A stretch of DNA of 64,000 nucleotides, from the NCBI GenBank assembly GCA_963837005.1, contig CAWIMC010000013.1:620001-684000 (forward strand). The letters are read 5' to 3'. This DNA comes from CALDTK01 sp963837005. Lineage in GTDB: Bacteria; Bacteroidota; Bacteroidia; Chitinophagales; Saprospiraceae. Positions 1 through 7,803 of the stretch are shown one piece after another. Every line of letters begins with the position of its first letter. Within the stretch, counting starts at the first letter, position 1. The notes below the pieces were generated by a model, which saw only the letters and a program-made list of their open reading frames with translations, did no database searches and was not told the origin of the DNA. Position numbers and translations under genes: made by a program.

Positions 1-1267
1 TGCCCTCGGGGGCCGTCGTCACGCTGAGCCGCGCGACGGGTACGATCCAACTCACGTCCCCGACATCCGTCGAACCACCCTCGCCGACCTCGTTCGTAGC
101 CTCCAGTGGCTCGATCTTCATGTTGAGGCCTACCTCCGGCTTGCCGGTGGCGCGCTGGATGGTTTTGGCGAAAGCCTCCTCTTCGGCGGTGTACGTGATG
201 GCCCCGAGAGTCTCTAGGTTCTTCTGGATGGCCACGCCGCCGGCGCGGTTGGGGAGCAGTTCGTAGATGCCGCTCACGAGCGAGATCTCCGGCTCGACGT
301 CGGCCATTTGTCCGGCGGCACGCGCGATCTCCTGGACTCGCTCGTAAACGCGCTCCATCTCGGTCCGCTTTGGGTCGCGCACCCGGACCCAGGCTCGCGC
401 ATAGTCCGGCACGACGTTGACGACCGCGCCACCGTCCATGATCTGGTAGTGGATCCGCGTCGTGGGCCGCAGGTGCTCACGCTGGTAGTTGATCCCAACG
501 CCCATCAGCTCGATGGCGTCGAGCGCCGAGCGCCCGTTCCACGGATCGGCAGCGGCGTGGGCGGCCTGCCCGCGGAACTCGACGATGAAGTCGACGAGCG
601 CCAAATTGGACTGGACCGCTGAGTGCGTCGATGCCCCAGGGTGCCAGTCGAGACAGGCGTCGAGGTCGTCGAAGACCCCGGCCCTCGCCATGAACACCTT
701 GCCGAAGTACTTTTCCTCGGCGGGCGTGCCGTAGAAGCGGATCGTGCCCTTGAGCTTACCCGCTGCTATCTGCTCCTTGAGGGCGGTGGCCGCCGCGAGA
801 CTGGCGACGCCGAAAAGGTTGTGCCCGCAGCCGTGGCCAGGGGCTCCCTCCTCGACGGGGTCTTTGGTGGCGACCGTGTTTTGCGAAAGCCCCGGCAGCG
901 CGTCGAACTCCCCGAGGATACCCAGGATCGGCTTACCGCTCCCGTACTCGGCGATGAAGGCCGTAGGCAGATCGGCCACATTGCGCGTGATGCGAAAGCC
1001 ATTGGCCTCCGCCTCGGCGATGAGCGCCTCAGCGGACTGGTTTTCGGCGAAGGCAATCTCAGCGAAGGACCAAATGGAGTCGCTCAGCGCCGTGAGGGTC
1101 TCGGCCCGGCTGTCTATTTGCTTGGTGATGGCCGTCTTGAGCGCCTTCGGAGCGCCGGGGAAGGACGGGTCGGGGGTAGTTTGAGCTTGCGCCAAAACGG
1201 TAGACGCGGCAAGGGCAAAGCAGAAGAGCGCGGCTGCGGAAATTGCGGAGGGTAGTGCTCTGATCAT
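1..1267 (-). CDS. Exported M20-family amidohydrolase (AbgB-like), 3' end outside window
   Basis: Metal-dependent amidohydrolase of the M20 peptidase group, closest in style to aminobenzoyl-glutamate hydrolase subunit B. About 422 codons are visible and the C-terminus is cut by the window edge. The protein starts with a signal peptide (MIRALPSAISAAALFCFALA, cleavage near VLAQA), so it acts in the periplasm or outside. The metal-binding signature GHGCGHN follows a GEFDALPGLS segment, and a later PAEEKYFGK stretch supplies the expected acidic residues. The ATG at 1267 is chosen because it begins the signal peptide. A mini-hairpin repeat copy lies in frame (EEAFAKT, 162-176), and another makes part of the signal peptide end (TVLAQA, 1184-1198). 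Substrate is not predictable; family assignment is firm. Confidence 0.85.
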   Translation of the reverse strand, partial: MIRALPSAISAAALFCFALAASTVLAQAQTTPDPSFPGAPKALKTAITKQIDSRAETLTALSDSIWSFAEIAFAENQSAEALIAEAEANGFRITRNVADLPTAFIAEYGSGKPILGILGEFDALPGLSQNTVATKDPVEEGAPGHGCGHNLFGVASLAAATALKEQIAAGKLKGTIRFYGTPAEEKYFGKVFMARAGVFDDLDACLDWHPGASTHSAVQSNLALVDFIVEFRGQAAHAAADPWNGRSALDAIELMGVGINYQREHLRPTTRIHYQIMDGGAVVNVVPDYARAWVRVRDPKRTEMERVYERVQEIARAAGQMADVEPEISLVSGIYELLPNRAGGVAIQKNLETLGAITYTAEEEAFAKTIQRATGKPEVGLNMKIEPLEATNEVGEGGSTDVGDVSWIVPVARLSVTTAPEG

Positions 1268-1342
1268 AAAGGGGCAAGTTGGACCCGTAAGGTAGTTGTG
1301 AATTCGCTGCACGCAAATGCCTCCCCCAATAAAGGCTGGTGC

Positions 1343-2368
1343 CTAAGCAGACGCCTCCGCCGCCGCGATCATCCGCTCCACGTCAGCCACCATCTCCGAA
1401 TTACCAGCGTAGAACGGCACCCGCTGGTGCAACTCCGTCGGAGCGATCTCGAGGATACGCCGGTGTCCGTCGCTCGCACGCCCGCCAGCCTGCTCGGCGA
1501 GCATCGCAATTGGGTTGGCTTCGTATAGGAGGCGCAGTTTGCCCTCAGGCGCGAAGGACGTCTGCGGGTAGAGGAAGATACCGCCCTGGATCAGCGAGCG
1601 GTGGAAGTCGGCGGCTAGGGCCCCGATGTAGCGACTCGTATAGGGCCGGTCGCCCTCCTCCCGCTGGCAGTATTTAATGTAGTCCTTGACGCCTTGCGGA
1701 AAGGTGGCGTACTTGCCCTCGTTGACGGAGTAAATCTTCCCCTTATCTGGAAAACGCATCTCGGGATGGCTTAGGTAGTACGTCCCGAGGGCTGGGTTCA
1801 GCGTAAAGCCATTGACGCCGTGTCCGGTAGTAAACACCATGATGGTCGAGGTGCCATAGAGCACGTAGCCCGCTGCGACCTGCAGGTTGCCCGGCTGGAG
1901 AAAGTCGGCCAGCACCGCTGGCGTACCCGGGGGCGAGGTGCGGCGGTAGATCGAGAAGACCGTCCCGACCGGGGCGCAGATGTCGATGTTGGAAGAGCCG
2001 TCGAGCGGGTCGAGCAAGACGACGTATCGTGCGCGGTGCGCGCCGTCTGAGCCGGGCAGCACGATGAACTCCTCGTTTTCTTCCGAGGCGATCCCGCAGA
2101 CGATCTCGCGGTTGGTGAGCGTGTTGATGAAGGTCACGTCGGCGAAGACGTCGAGCTTTTGCTGGGCCTCCCCTTGGACGTTGACGTTGCCGACGGCTCC
2201 GGTGATGTCGACGAGGCCAGCTTGGTTGACCTTGTGGTTGACGACCTTGGCCGCGAGCCGGATCGAGTTGAGCAGGCGCGTGAGTTCGCCGGAGGCATAC
2301 GGGAAGTCAGCCTGGTTGTCGATCAGGAATTCCCCCAGGGTCGGGGGCGCGGGGCGGGTGGTAGACAT
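1343..2368 (-). CDS. fbp: Fructose-1,6-bisphosphatase class I
   Basis: Hydrolyses fructose-1,6-bisphosphate to fructose-6-phosphate plus phosphate in gluconeogenesis, in the cytoplasm. The class I signature DPLDGSSNID lies near residues 118-127, followed by CAPVGTVFSIYRR, a GKIYSVNEG segment, and the C-terminal KLRLLYEANPIAMLAEQ substrate-binding region. The length of 341 residues is typical of the family. I start at the ATG at 2368 (MSTTRPAPPTLGEFLIDNQ), which matches family N-termini; an upstream in-frame ATG at 2419 would add 17 unsupported residues and overlap the palindromic intergenic site. It is divergent from hppD across a 62-bp gap holding a perfect inverted repeat. Confidence 0.95.
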   Translation of the reverse strand: MSTTRPAPPTLGEFLIDNQADFPYASGELTRLLNSIRLAAKVVNHKVNQAGLVDITGAVGNVNVQGEAQQKLDVFADVTFINTLTNREIVCGIASEENEEFIVLPGSDGAHRARYVVLLDPLDGSSNIDICAPVGTVFSIYRRTSPPGTPAVLADFLQPGNLQVAAGYVLYGTSTIMVFTTGHGVNGFTLNPALGTYYLSHPEMRFPDKGKIYSVNEGKYATFPQGVKDYIKYCQREEGDRPYTSRYIGALAADFHRSLIQGGIFLYPQTSFAPEGKLRLLYEANPIAMLAEQAGGRASDGHRRILEIAPTELHQRVPFYAGNSEMVADVERMIAAAEASA

Positions 2369-2411
2369 AGCGGCTAAGGTCGTCGTTATTGGGCCTCTTA
2401 CCTTAGCCGCT
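2369..2411. promoter_or_regulatory. Perfect 12-bp inverted repeat between divergent fbp and hppD
   Basis: The arms AGCGGCTAAGGT (2369-2380) and ACCTTAGCCGCT (2400-2411) are exact reverse complements separated by 19 bp. They fill most of the gap between the fbp start (2368) and the hppD start (2431). The site could be a shared operator, or two facing promoter elements (each arm holds TACCTTAG). The symmetry is seen directly; the regulatory role is inferred from position. Confidence 0.55.
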
Positions 2412-2430
2412 CCAACCAAAGCCTCAACAA

Positions 2431-3585
2431 ATGTCTTCTTACACTGCCGCGGTGCCGGTGCTCCACGCCGAGACCGACACCTTCCCGATCAACGGCACCG
2501 ACCACCTCGAGTTCTACGTCGGCAACGCCAAACAGGCTGCGCTCTACTACCAGCACTGCTTCGGCTACGCCATCGAGGCCTACCGCGGCCCAGAGACGGG
2601 GGCCCGTGACACGGTGAGCTACGTCTTGCGACAAAACAAAATCCGCCTCGTGCTCACCAGCGCTTTACATGCCGATCACCCGGTCGCCAAGCACGTAGCT
2701 CTCCACGGAGATGGCGTCAAGGTACTGGCGCTCTGGGTCGACGACGCGCGGAAAGCCTACGCCAAAGCCATCGCTCGCGGGGCCGAGAGTGCCTTCGCGC
2801 CGGAGACGTCCCGCGATGAGCACGGGAGCGTGACGCTGGCCGCCATCAAAACCTACGGCGAAACGATTCATACGCTCGTCGAGCGGAGTGACTACAGCGG
2901 TGCTTTCCTGCCGGGTTTTGCCCCATTCGGCAAGCTCAGGGCAGGCTCGGCGCACGACGAGCTGAAAGTGACCCCCGTCGGCCTCCAGTACGTCGACCAC
3001 TGCGTCGGCAATGTCGAGCTCGGGCAGATGAACCGCTGGGTGGACTTCTACCGCGACGTGCTCGGCTTCCAGCTGCTGGTGACCTTCGACGACGAGGACA
3101 TCTCGACCGAGTACACGGCGCTGATGTCGAAGGTGGTGAGCAACGGGAATGGGCGGATCAAGTTCCCGATCAACGAGCCAGCCGCGGGTAAGAAGAAGTC
3201 ACAGATCGAGGAGTACATCGAGTTTTACGGAGGGCCGGGCGTGCAGCACATCGCCCTCGCCACCGACGACATCCTGCACACCGTCGCCGAACTGCGCCGT
3301 CGCGGAGTCGACTTCCTGCGCGTCCCGGAGGTGTACTACGAGGATCTGCTGGAGCGCGTCGGCGAGATCGACGAGGACATCGAGGCGCTCAAGGACCTCA
3401 ATATCCTCGTGGACAGGGATGAAGAGGGGTATTTACTACAGATTTTCACGCGTCCTGTGCAGGACCGGCCGACCGTCTTTTACGAGATCATCCAGCGGCG
3501 CGGGGCGAAGAGTTTCGGGAAGGGGAACTTTAAGGCGCTGTTCGAGGCGATCGAGCGGGAGCAGGGGCTGCGGGGGAACTTGTAG
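2431..3585 (+). CDS. hppD: 4-hydroxyphenylpyruvate dioxygenase
   Basis: Non-haem Fe(II) enzyme converting 4-hydroxyphenylpyruvate to homogentisate in tyrosine catabolism. It has two vicinal-oxygen-chelate domains; the iron ligands are His190 (YVDHCVGN), His273 (GVQHIALAT) and Glu352 (VFYEIIQRRG). The length of 384 residues is slightly above the usual value. The excess lies at the inter-domain linker around 2916-2955, where the sequence FGKLRAGS interrupts an otherwise family-like stretch and coincides with a GTTTTGCC...GGC hairpin-like sequence. A family A repeat (GTC/GAC stem, 2623-2637) encodes VLRQN. It is transcribed divergently from fbp. Confidence 0.95.
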   Translation: MSSYTAAVPVLHAETDTFPINGTDHLEFYVGNAKQAALYYQHCFGYAIEAYRGPETGARDTVSYVLRQNKIRLVLTSALHADHPVAKHVALHGDGVKVLALWVDDARKAYAKAIARGAESAFAPETSRDEHGSVTLAAIKTYGETIHTLVERSDYSGAFLPGFAPFGKLRAGSAHDELKVTPVGLQYVDHCVGNVELGQMNRWVDFYRDVLGFQLLVTFDDEDISTEYTALMSKVVSNGNGRIKFPINEPAAGKKKSQIEEYIEFYGGPGVQHIALATDDILHTVAELRRRGVDFLRVPEVYYEDLLERVGEIDEDIEALKDLNILVDRDEEGYLLQIFTRPVQDRPTVFYEIIQRRGAKSFGKGNFKALFEAIEREQGLRGNL

Positions 3586-3610
3586 AGGGATTGGGAGAGG
3601 CTTTGCCTGA

Positions 3611-3706
3611 TGGACCGCTGCGCTGGTGGACCGCTGCGCTGATGGACCGCTGCGCTGATGGACCGCTGCGCTGGTGGACCGCTGCGCTGGTGGACCGCTG
3701 CGCTGG
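3611..3706 (+). repeat. Tandem 16-bp repeat array, six copies
   Basis: Six head-to-tail copies of TGGACCGCTGCGCTGR begin at 3611, 3627, 3643, 3659, 3675 and 3691, differing only at the last bases. The array sits between the hppD stop and the 3' end of the decayed HEPN-like gene. Because 16 is not a multiple of three it is not a coding repeat. The unit length equals that of the array at 25461-25550. Confidence 0.9.
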
Positions 3707-3736
3707 TGGTTGTCGGGCTGCTTTTGCCTGAAGGCT

Positions 3737-4218
3737 TCAGTAGATCGACGGCTGCGCGAGCAAGGCGATGGCGAAGAGGCGGAAGGATTCGGACTTGTCT
3801 TGGGAGAGAGTATCCATGAGATTTGAAAACGTGTGGCTTCATCGATGATACCCTTGGCCCTCGAGAGCAGGAATGAGGCGCCGATATCGTAGTCGGCTTG
3901 ATGACGGACTGCCTGAAGCATTACAAAGACTTTGCAGGCGTCAACGAGTTCGATTCTATGTACAACAGTTTGAAGGCCATCGCTTGGGAACTTTACCCAT
4001 CGAAGATGGTTAGGCAGAGGTCCTTCATCGCACCGTGCTTGTATCCACGCCGTAGGTAGTTTCTGCACCTCAGGACGATTGCCGGACACAATGACTTTCG
4101 CGAACTTTCGTAGGTAAGACGATGAAATCCTGCAGTAGTAGCCGGTGGAGACGGCTCGCTTGAGGCTGGGCTTGACTCGGTCTTCCGGAAACGCCGTGAG
4201 GGTCCGCTGCGCTTCCAC
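3737..4218 (-). pseudogene. HEPN-like protein, frameshifted
   Basis: Read in one frame from the GTG at 4218, about 130 residues resemble a HEPN-type helical protein: an N-terminal KRAVSTGYYC helix and a later VFVMLQAVRHQADYD segment, as in small HEPN proteins of toxin-antitoxin type. That frame then runs into the 16-bp array and encodes nonsense. A plausible C-terminus (MDTLSQDKSESFRLFAIALL, stop at 3737) continues in another frame; adding one T to the TTTT run near 3826-3829 joins the two. The gene is therefore decayed or carries a sequencing indel. It follows the small gene at 4247-4520 on the same strand. Family assignment is tentative. Confidence 0.45.
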
Positions 4219-4246
4219 AGGAGTGCGTGGTGTGAACGGCCACTAT

Positions 4247-4520
4247 TTACTCCTCGACGAGGGTGAGGTCGTGAAAGCTCACATAGTACCAGTAGCCCTC
4301 CTCTCCGGGACTACCGGTAATCGTCGTCACCGATCAGGTGCTTGTAGCGTTTCACGTCCGCTACGGTTAGCTCGCGGTCGGTCAACAAGTCGACGTATAC
4401 GTACGGATTGCCGAATTCGTCCGGCGTGACCTCGACGCGCCACTCGAAGTCATATCCCTCAGCAACCCATTGACGACGGATGGGCTCGAGTAAAGTCTTG
4501 ACTTTTTCGGCGGTCAGCAT
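4247..4520 (-). pseudogene. Small hypothetical protein upstream of HEPN-like gene, frameshifted
   Basis: The ATG at 4520 opens MLTAEKVKTLLEPIRRQW and runs 69 codons to a stop just after GDDDYR. Natural-looking sequence resumes one frame over (GEEGYWYYVSFHDLTLVEE, stop at 4247), so the intact protein was probably about 90 residues and one base has been gained or lost around 4310-4316. I do not recognise the family. Its position directly upstream of the HEPN-like gene, with a 28-bp gap, suggests a two-gene module, possibly toxin-antitoxin; that is inference only. Confidence 0.4.
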
Positions 4521-4651
4521 ACTCGAGCAACACGCGGCGGGGCGGAGATAGTTCCGGGTGGTCCAGTGGCGTGAACCCCGATTTTCGGGAACTGCACCCC
4601 GGAGTGGCGGAAGTGACCTCCGAAAAAGTTAGCCGCCCCCATCTTCGCGAC

Positions 4652-5425
4652 ATGCTCATCCTCAAAGTCGGTGGCCGCGTCCTCGAAGACGATGCCCAAC
4701 GCGCGGCCCTCGTCCAGGCCGTCGCCCGTCGCGGTCGAGTGGTGCTCGTGCATGGCGGCGGCAACATGGCCTCCGACCTGAGTCGCCAACTCGGCATCGA
4801 GCCGCGGATGGTGGACGGTCGCCGCATCACGGGCGCCGACGATTTGCGCGTCGCGACGATGGTCTACGCTGGCTGGCTCAACAAGCGACTGGTGGCGGAG
4901 CTTCATGCCGCCGGCAAGCCAGCCATCGGGCTTAGTGGAGCAGACGGGGACTTGGTGCGGGCCAGCAAGCGGCCGGTTACCGCGGCGGGCATCGACTTTG
5001 GCTACGTCGGGGACGTCGAGCGTGTCAACGTCGAGTTTTTGCGAAAGCTGCTCAAAATGGGCCTCACGCCCGTGGTCTGTGCGCTGAGTCACGACGGCGA
5101 AGGGCAACTGCTCAACACCAACGCTGATACGATCGCGACTGAAATCGCGGGTGCCTTTGGCGAACAGGATGAGCAGGTTGAATATTACAGTTGTCTCGAC
5201 TTGCCGGGTGTGATGAAGGATGTTGCTGATCCTAATTCCTTGATCCGTGAGCTTTCGCTAAAACAGTACACGGAGATGCGGGCGGCGGGGCAAATTCACT
5301 CAGGGATGATCCCGAAGTTAGATACGGCGTTTGGGCTCCTGCCACGAGGTGTAGATGCCGTGCGACTCGGGGACGTAGCGAGCATCGAACGGGGCGGAAC
5401 AAGCCTACTCGAGGTCGAGGAGTAG
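4652..5425 (+). CDS. argB: Acetylglutamate kinase (amino-acid kinase family)
   Basis: Phosphorylates an N-acylated glutamate in arginine biosynthesis; Bacteroidota enzymes may use N-succinylglutamate. The amino-acid-kinase fold is marked by LILKVGGRVL at the N-terminus, the HGGGNMASD phosphate-binding loop, AIGLSGADGDL, LLNTNADTIATEIA and the C-terminal IHSGMIPKLDTAF. The length of 257 residues is typical from the ATG at 4652; an in-frame ATG at 4571 would add 27 residues with no family match. Two family A hairpin repeats fall in frame (FLRKLL, 5035-5048; ELSLKQY, 5250-5264). No other arginine genes are adjacent. Confidence 0.92.
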   Translation: MLILKVGGRVLEDDAQRAALVQAVARRGRVVLVHGGGNMASDLSRQLGIEPRMVDGRRITGADDLRVATMVYAGWLNKRLVAELHAAGKPAIGLSGADGDLVRASKRPVTAAGIDFGYVGDVERVNVEFLRKLLKMGLTPVVCALSHDGEGQLLNTNADTIATEIAGAFGEQDEQVEYYSCLDLPGVMKDVADPNSLIRELSLKQYTEMRAAGQIHSGMIPKLDTAFGLLPRGVDAVRLGDVASIERGGTSLLEVEE

Positions 5426-5585
5426 GTTTGGCCTGCGGTATCGCCCCTATGGGAGCGTCATCCGACGTGAGACGTTTTAGGTTAGCTCTGCATGTAGTAC
5501 AGGTATATTGGCTTGGCGTTTGCTTTGAGTTTGGCGAATGCCCCGCGCTCGCCCATTTTATCGTCGCCTTTCCCCGGGGGGACTC

Positions 5586-7754
5586 ATGACCCTGGTCTGT
5601 GCGTTGTCCGTCGCGTATGCTTCGGCACAAACCCCGATCGCGACGAGCCGCCTCGAGCACGTACGCTCCGAATTCTTGCCTTTTTTCGCTCTTCTCGATG
5701 TCGATACGGCAAGCATCCTCGACGATGCCTCCCTCCAGGACGGTGTCGTTAGCCTCGTGGAGCGAACCTTCGCGGAAGAGCCCTCTAACGTCCACGGGCA
5801 GGCCATCCTGATCGCGGTCGACCTCAGCAATCGACTCGCGACCCGCAACGTAGACCGCGACCAGCTCCTCGCCCGCCTCTCGCGACTCGGGTACAGCGTC
5901 GATCTCCATAATCGCGAGGATACCGCCCACGTCGAGCTCGTGTTCGCCCTCGGCATCCTCGAACACGCCCGCGGCGACATGCAGGCGGCGCGGATGTGGT
6001 TCGACTCTACGCTCACCTTCCGCTCGAAGGGCTTACAACTCAACTCTATCGCCGCCGCAGCTAAGCTCCGTGGCTACATCCACTACGAGGAGAAGGACTA
6101 CGTGAGGGCGGCTGCGGACTTCGCCGTAGCCCTCGAACTCTTCGAGGCCTGGGGCGGGCGCGAAGACGACATCCTCGACACGCGGAGCGCCTGGGCGGCA
6201 GCCTCGGTGGACGCTGGCGGCGACTTAGATGCGGCCCTCCTCCAAAGTGCCCGTGCGTACCAAGGGTTGATTGCCAACGACGACCTCCGCGAGCACTGGA
6301 CCTTTGCCTACATCGTCTACATCAATCACGCTAGAGTCCTCGGGGCCCTAGGGCGCTTCGAGGAGGCACGGGCAGTAGTTGGAGCCGGCCTGAGCCTGTG
6401 TCTATCCCGGGGCGATCAGTCGAGCGCCGCGTTTACGCGTCTAGCCCTGGCTCGGTTGGGACTTTCGTCAAAACGCTTTTCGGAGGCGATCGCAGCCGCA
6501 GAGTCGGCCCTGACCGTCTTCACGCACACCCGGCAACTGAACCACGTCGCCGAGGCCCACGAGATCCTCGAGGTCGCGCACGAAGCCCTAGGAGACCTGG
6601 CGCAGAGCCTCGCGCACGCCCGCAAAGCTCACCGCCTGCGCCTGACTCTCGGCGAGAACTCTCGTCTCGAGAGTATTCTCGCCCTACAGCGCGACTACCG
6701 CACGGCCAATGCGGAGCACGAGACCCAACTCGCCCTCGCGGGTGCCGCACAGGCCGAACTAGAACGCTCGCGCGCTACCTCGCAGCGTAGCTTCCTCCTT
6801 CTTGCCATCGTCTTTGCCGCTGGCCTCCTCGCCCTCGTCATCGGACAACTCCACAGCCGCGGGCGACATAGCCGACGCCTCGAGGTCGAGGTCGCTACCC
6901 GCACGGCCGAACTCGCCGCCCAAACACGAAAACTCGAGGCCAAGACCCGCAGCCTCGAGGCGTCCAACAAAGAACTCGAACGTTTTGCACACATCACGAG
7001 TCACGACCTGAAGACGCCCCTACGCAACGTGACGAGCTTTCTCGGTCTCGTCGAGCGCCGTATGCCGGCAGAGGCGCGCCCGGCGATCGGGGAGTTCGTG
7101 GGAATGGCGCAGCGCTACGCGGGCATCATGGACGACCTCGTCTCGGGCGTGCAGAAGTTCAGCAACCTCAACGGCGACATCGTCGCCATCTCCTCTGTGG
7201 TCGACCTGCGCACGGTTTGTACGCGCCTCGTCGACCGGGTGTGTGTCACGACTTCGCCAGATGGGGGAGAGGCTGTCGCTGCTCGTACTCCCACGCTCAA
7301 GGTGCTCGGGGCGGCTAGACTGTACGGACCGGAGTCCTTTTTGCGACAGCTCATCTCCGAACTCATAGACAATGCGCTGAAGTACAACACGGCTCCTGTA
7401 CCGAGGGTCACGCTCGAACTGTTCGACGATGCGCAGGAAGTGACGATCCGCGTACGCGACAATGGCATCGGGATCGCTCCGGAGTACCACGAGCAGATCT
7501 TCGAGATGTTCAAGCGCCTGCATACCCCGGATGAGTTCGCAGGTACGGGTCTCGGCCTGGCGAGCTGCCGCAAGATCGTAGAGCGACTCGGGGGGCAGAT
7601 TGGGCTGGTGAGCGAACTCGGGGCGGGAAGCACGTTTACGGTGGTGCTGCCGGTGGTGGGGGTGAGGGTTGAGGGTGCCGTGGGGCCTTCCGAAGCTGAA
7701 GGTGCGGTGGGGGTAGCCATCGACGCGCAGTCCTTGCTCACGGCGTCTGTGTGA
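5586..7754 (+). CDS. Sensor histidine kinase with TPR-like periplasmic domain
   Basis: Two-component sensor of about 722 residues. A signal peptide (MTLVCALSVAYASAQ) precedes an alpha-helical, TPR-like region to about residue 395, a single membrane segment (about 401-420, LLLAIVFAAGLLALVIG), a coiled coil, the HisKA box with phospho-acceptor His in HITSHDLKTPLRN (about 471), and the ATPase domain with ELIDNALKYN, DNGIGIAP and GTGLGLASC. This helical-sensor layout is common for Bacteroidota kinases paired with distant LytTR or LuxR regulators. No response regulator is adjacent. An alternative ATG at 5538 would lengthen the basic N-terminus by 16 residues. One hairpin repeat (6460-6474) encodes LSSKR. 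Confidence 0.88.
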   Translation: MTLVCALSVAYASAQTPIATSRLEHVRSEFLPFFALLDVDTASILDDASLQDGVVSLVERTFAEEPSNVHGQAILIAVDLSNRLATRNVDRDQLLARLSRLGYSVDLHNREDTAHVELVFALGILEHARGDMQAARMWFDSTLTFRSKGLQLNSIAAAAKLRGYIHYEEKDYVRAAADFAVALELFEAWGGREDDILDTRSAWAAASVDAGGDLDAALLQSARAYQGLIANDDLREHWTFAYIVYINHARVLGALGRFEEARAVVGAGLSLCLSRGDQSSAAFTRLALARLGLSSKRFSEAIAAAESALTVFTHTRQLNHVAEAHEILEVAHEALGDLAQSLAHARKAHRLRLTLGENSRLESILALQRDYRTANAEHETQLALAGAAQAELERSRATSQRSFLLLAIVFAAGLLALVIGQLHSRGRHSRRLEVEVATRTAELAAQTRKLEAKTRSLEASNKELERFAHITSHDLKTPLRNVTSFLGLVERRMPAEARPAIGEFVGMAQRYAGIMDDLVSGVQKFSNLNGDIVAISSVVDLRTVCTRLVDRVCVTTSPDGGEAVAARTPTLKVLGAARLYGPESFLRQLISELIDNALKYNTAPVPRVTLELFDDAQEVTIRVRDNGIGIAPEYHEQIFEMFKRLHTPDEFAGTGLGLASCRKIVERLGGQIGLVSELGAGSTFTVVLPVVGVRVEGAVGPSEAEGAVGVAIDAQSLLTASV

Positions 7755-7803
7755 CGGTGGGACTCACCCCGCCGCGACCGTACACTCTGCGCTTGTCCCT
7801 TCT

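Noticed and set aside
623..1255. Long plus-strand reading frame opposite the M20 amidohydrolase
   Set aside because: Shadow of a GC-rich gene; composition is Arg/Gly-rich with no family resemblance, while the opposite strand encodes a signal peptide and GHGCGHN.
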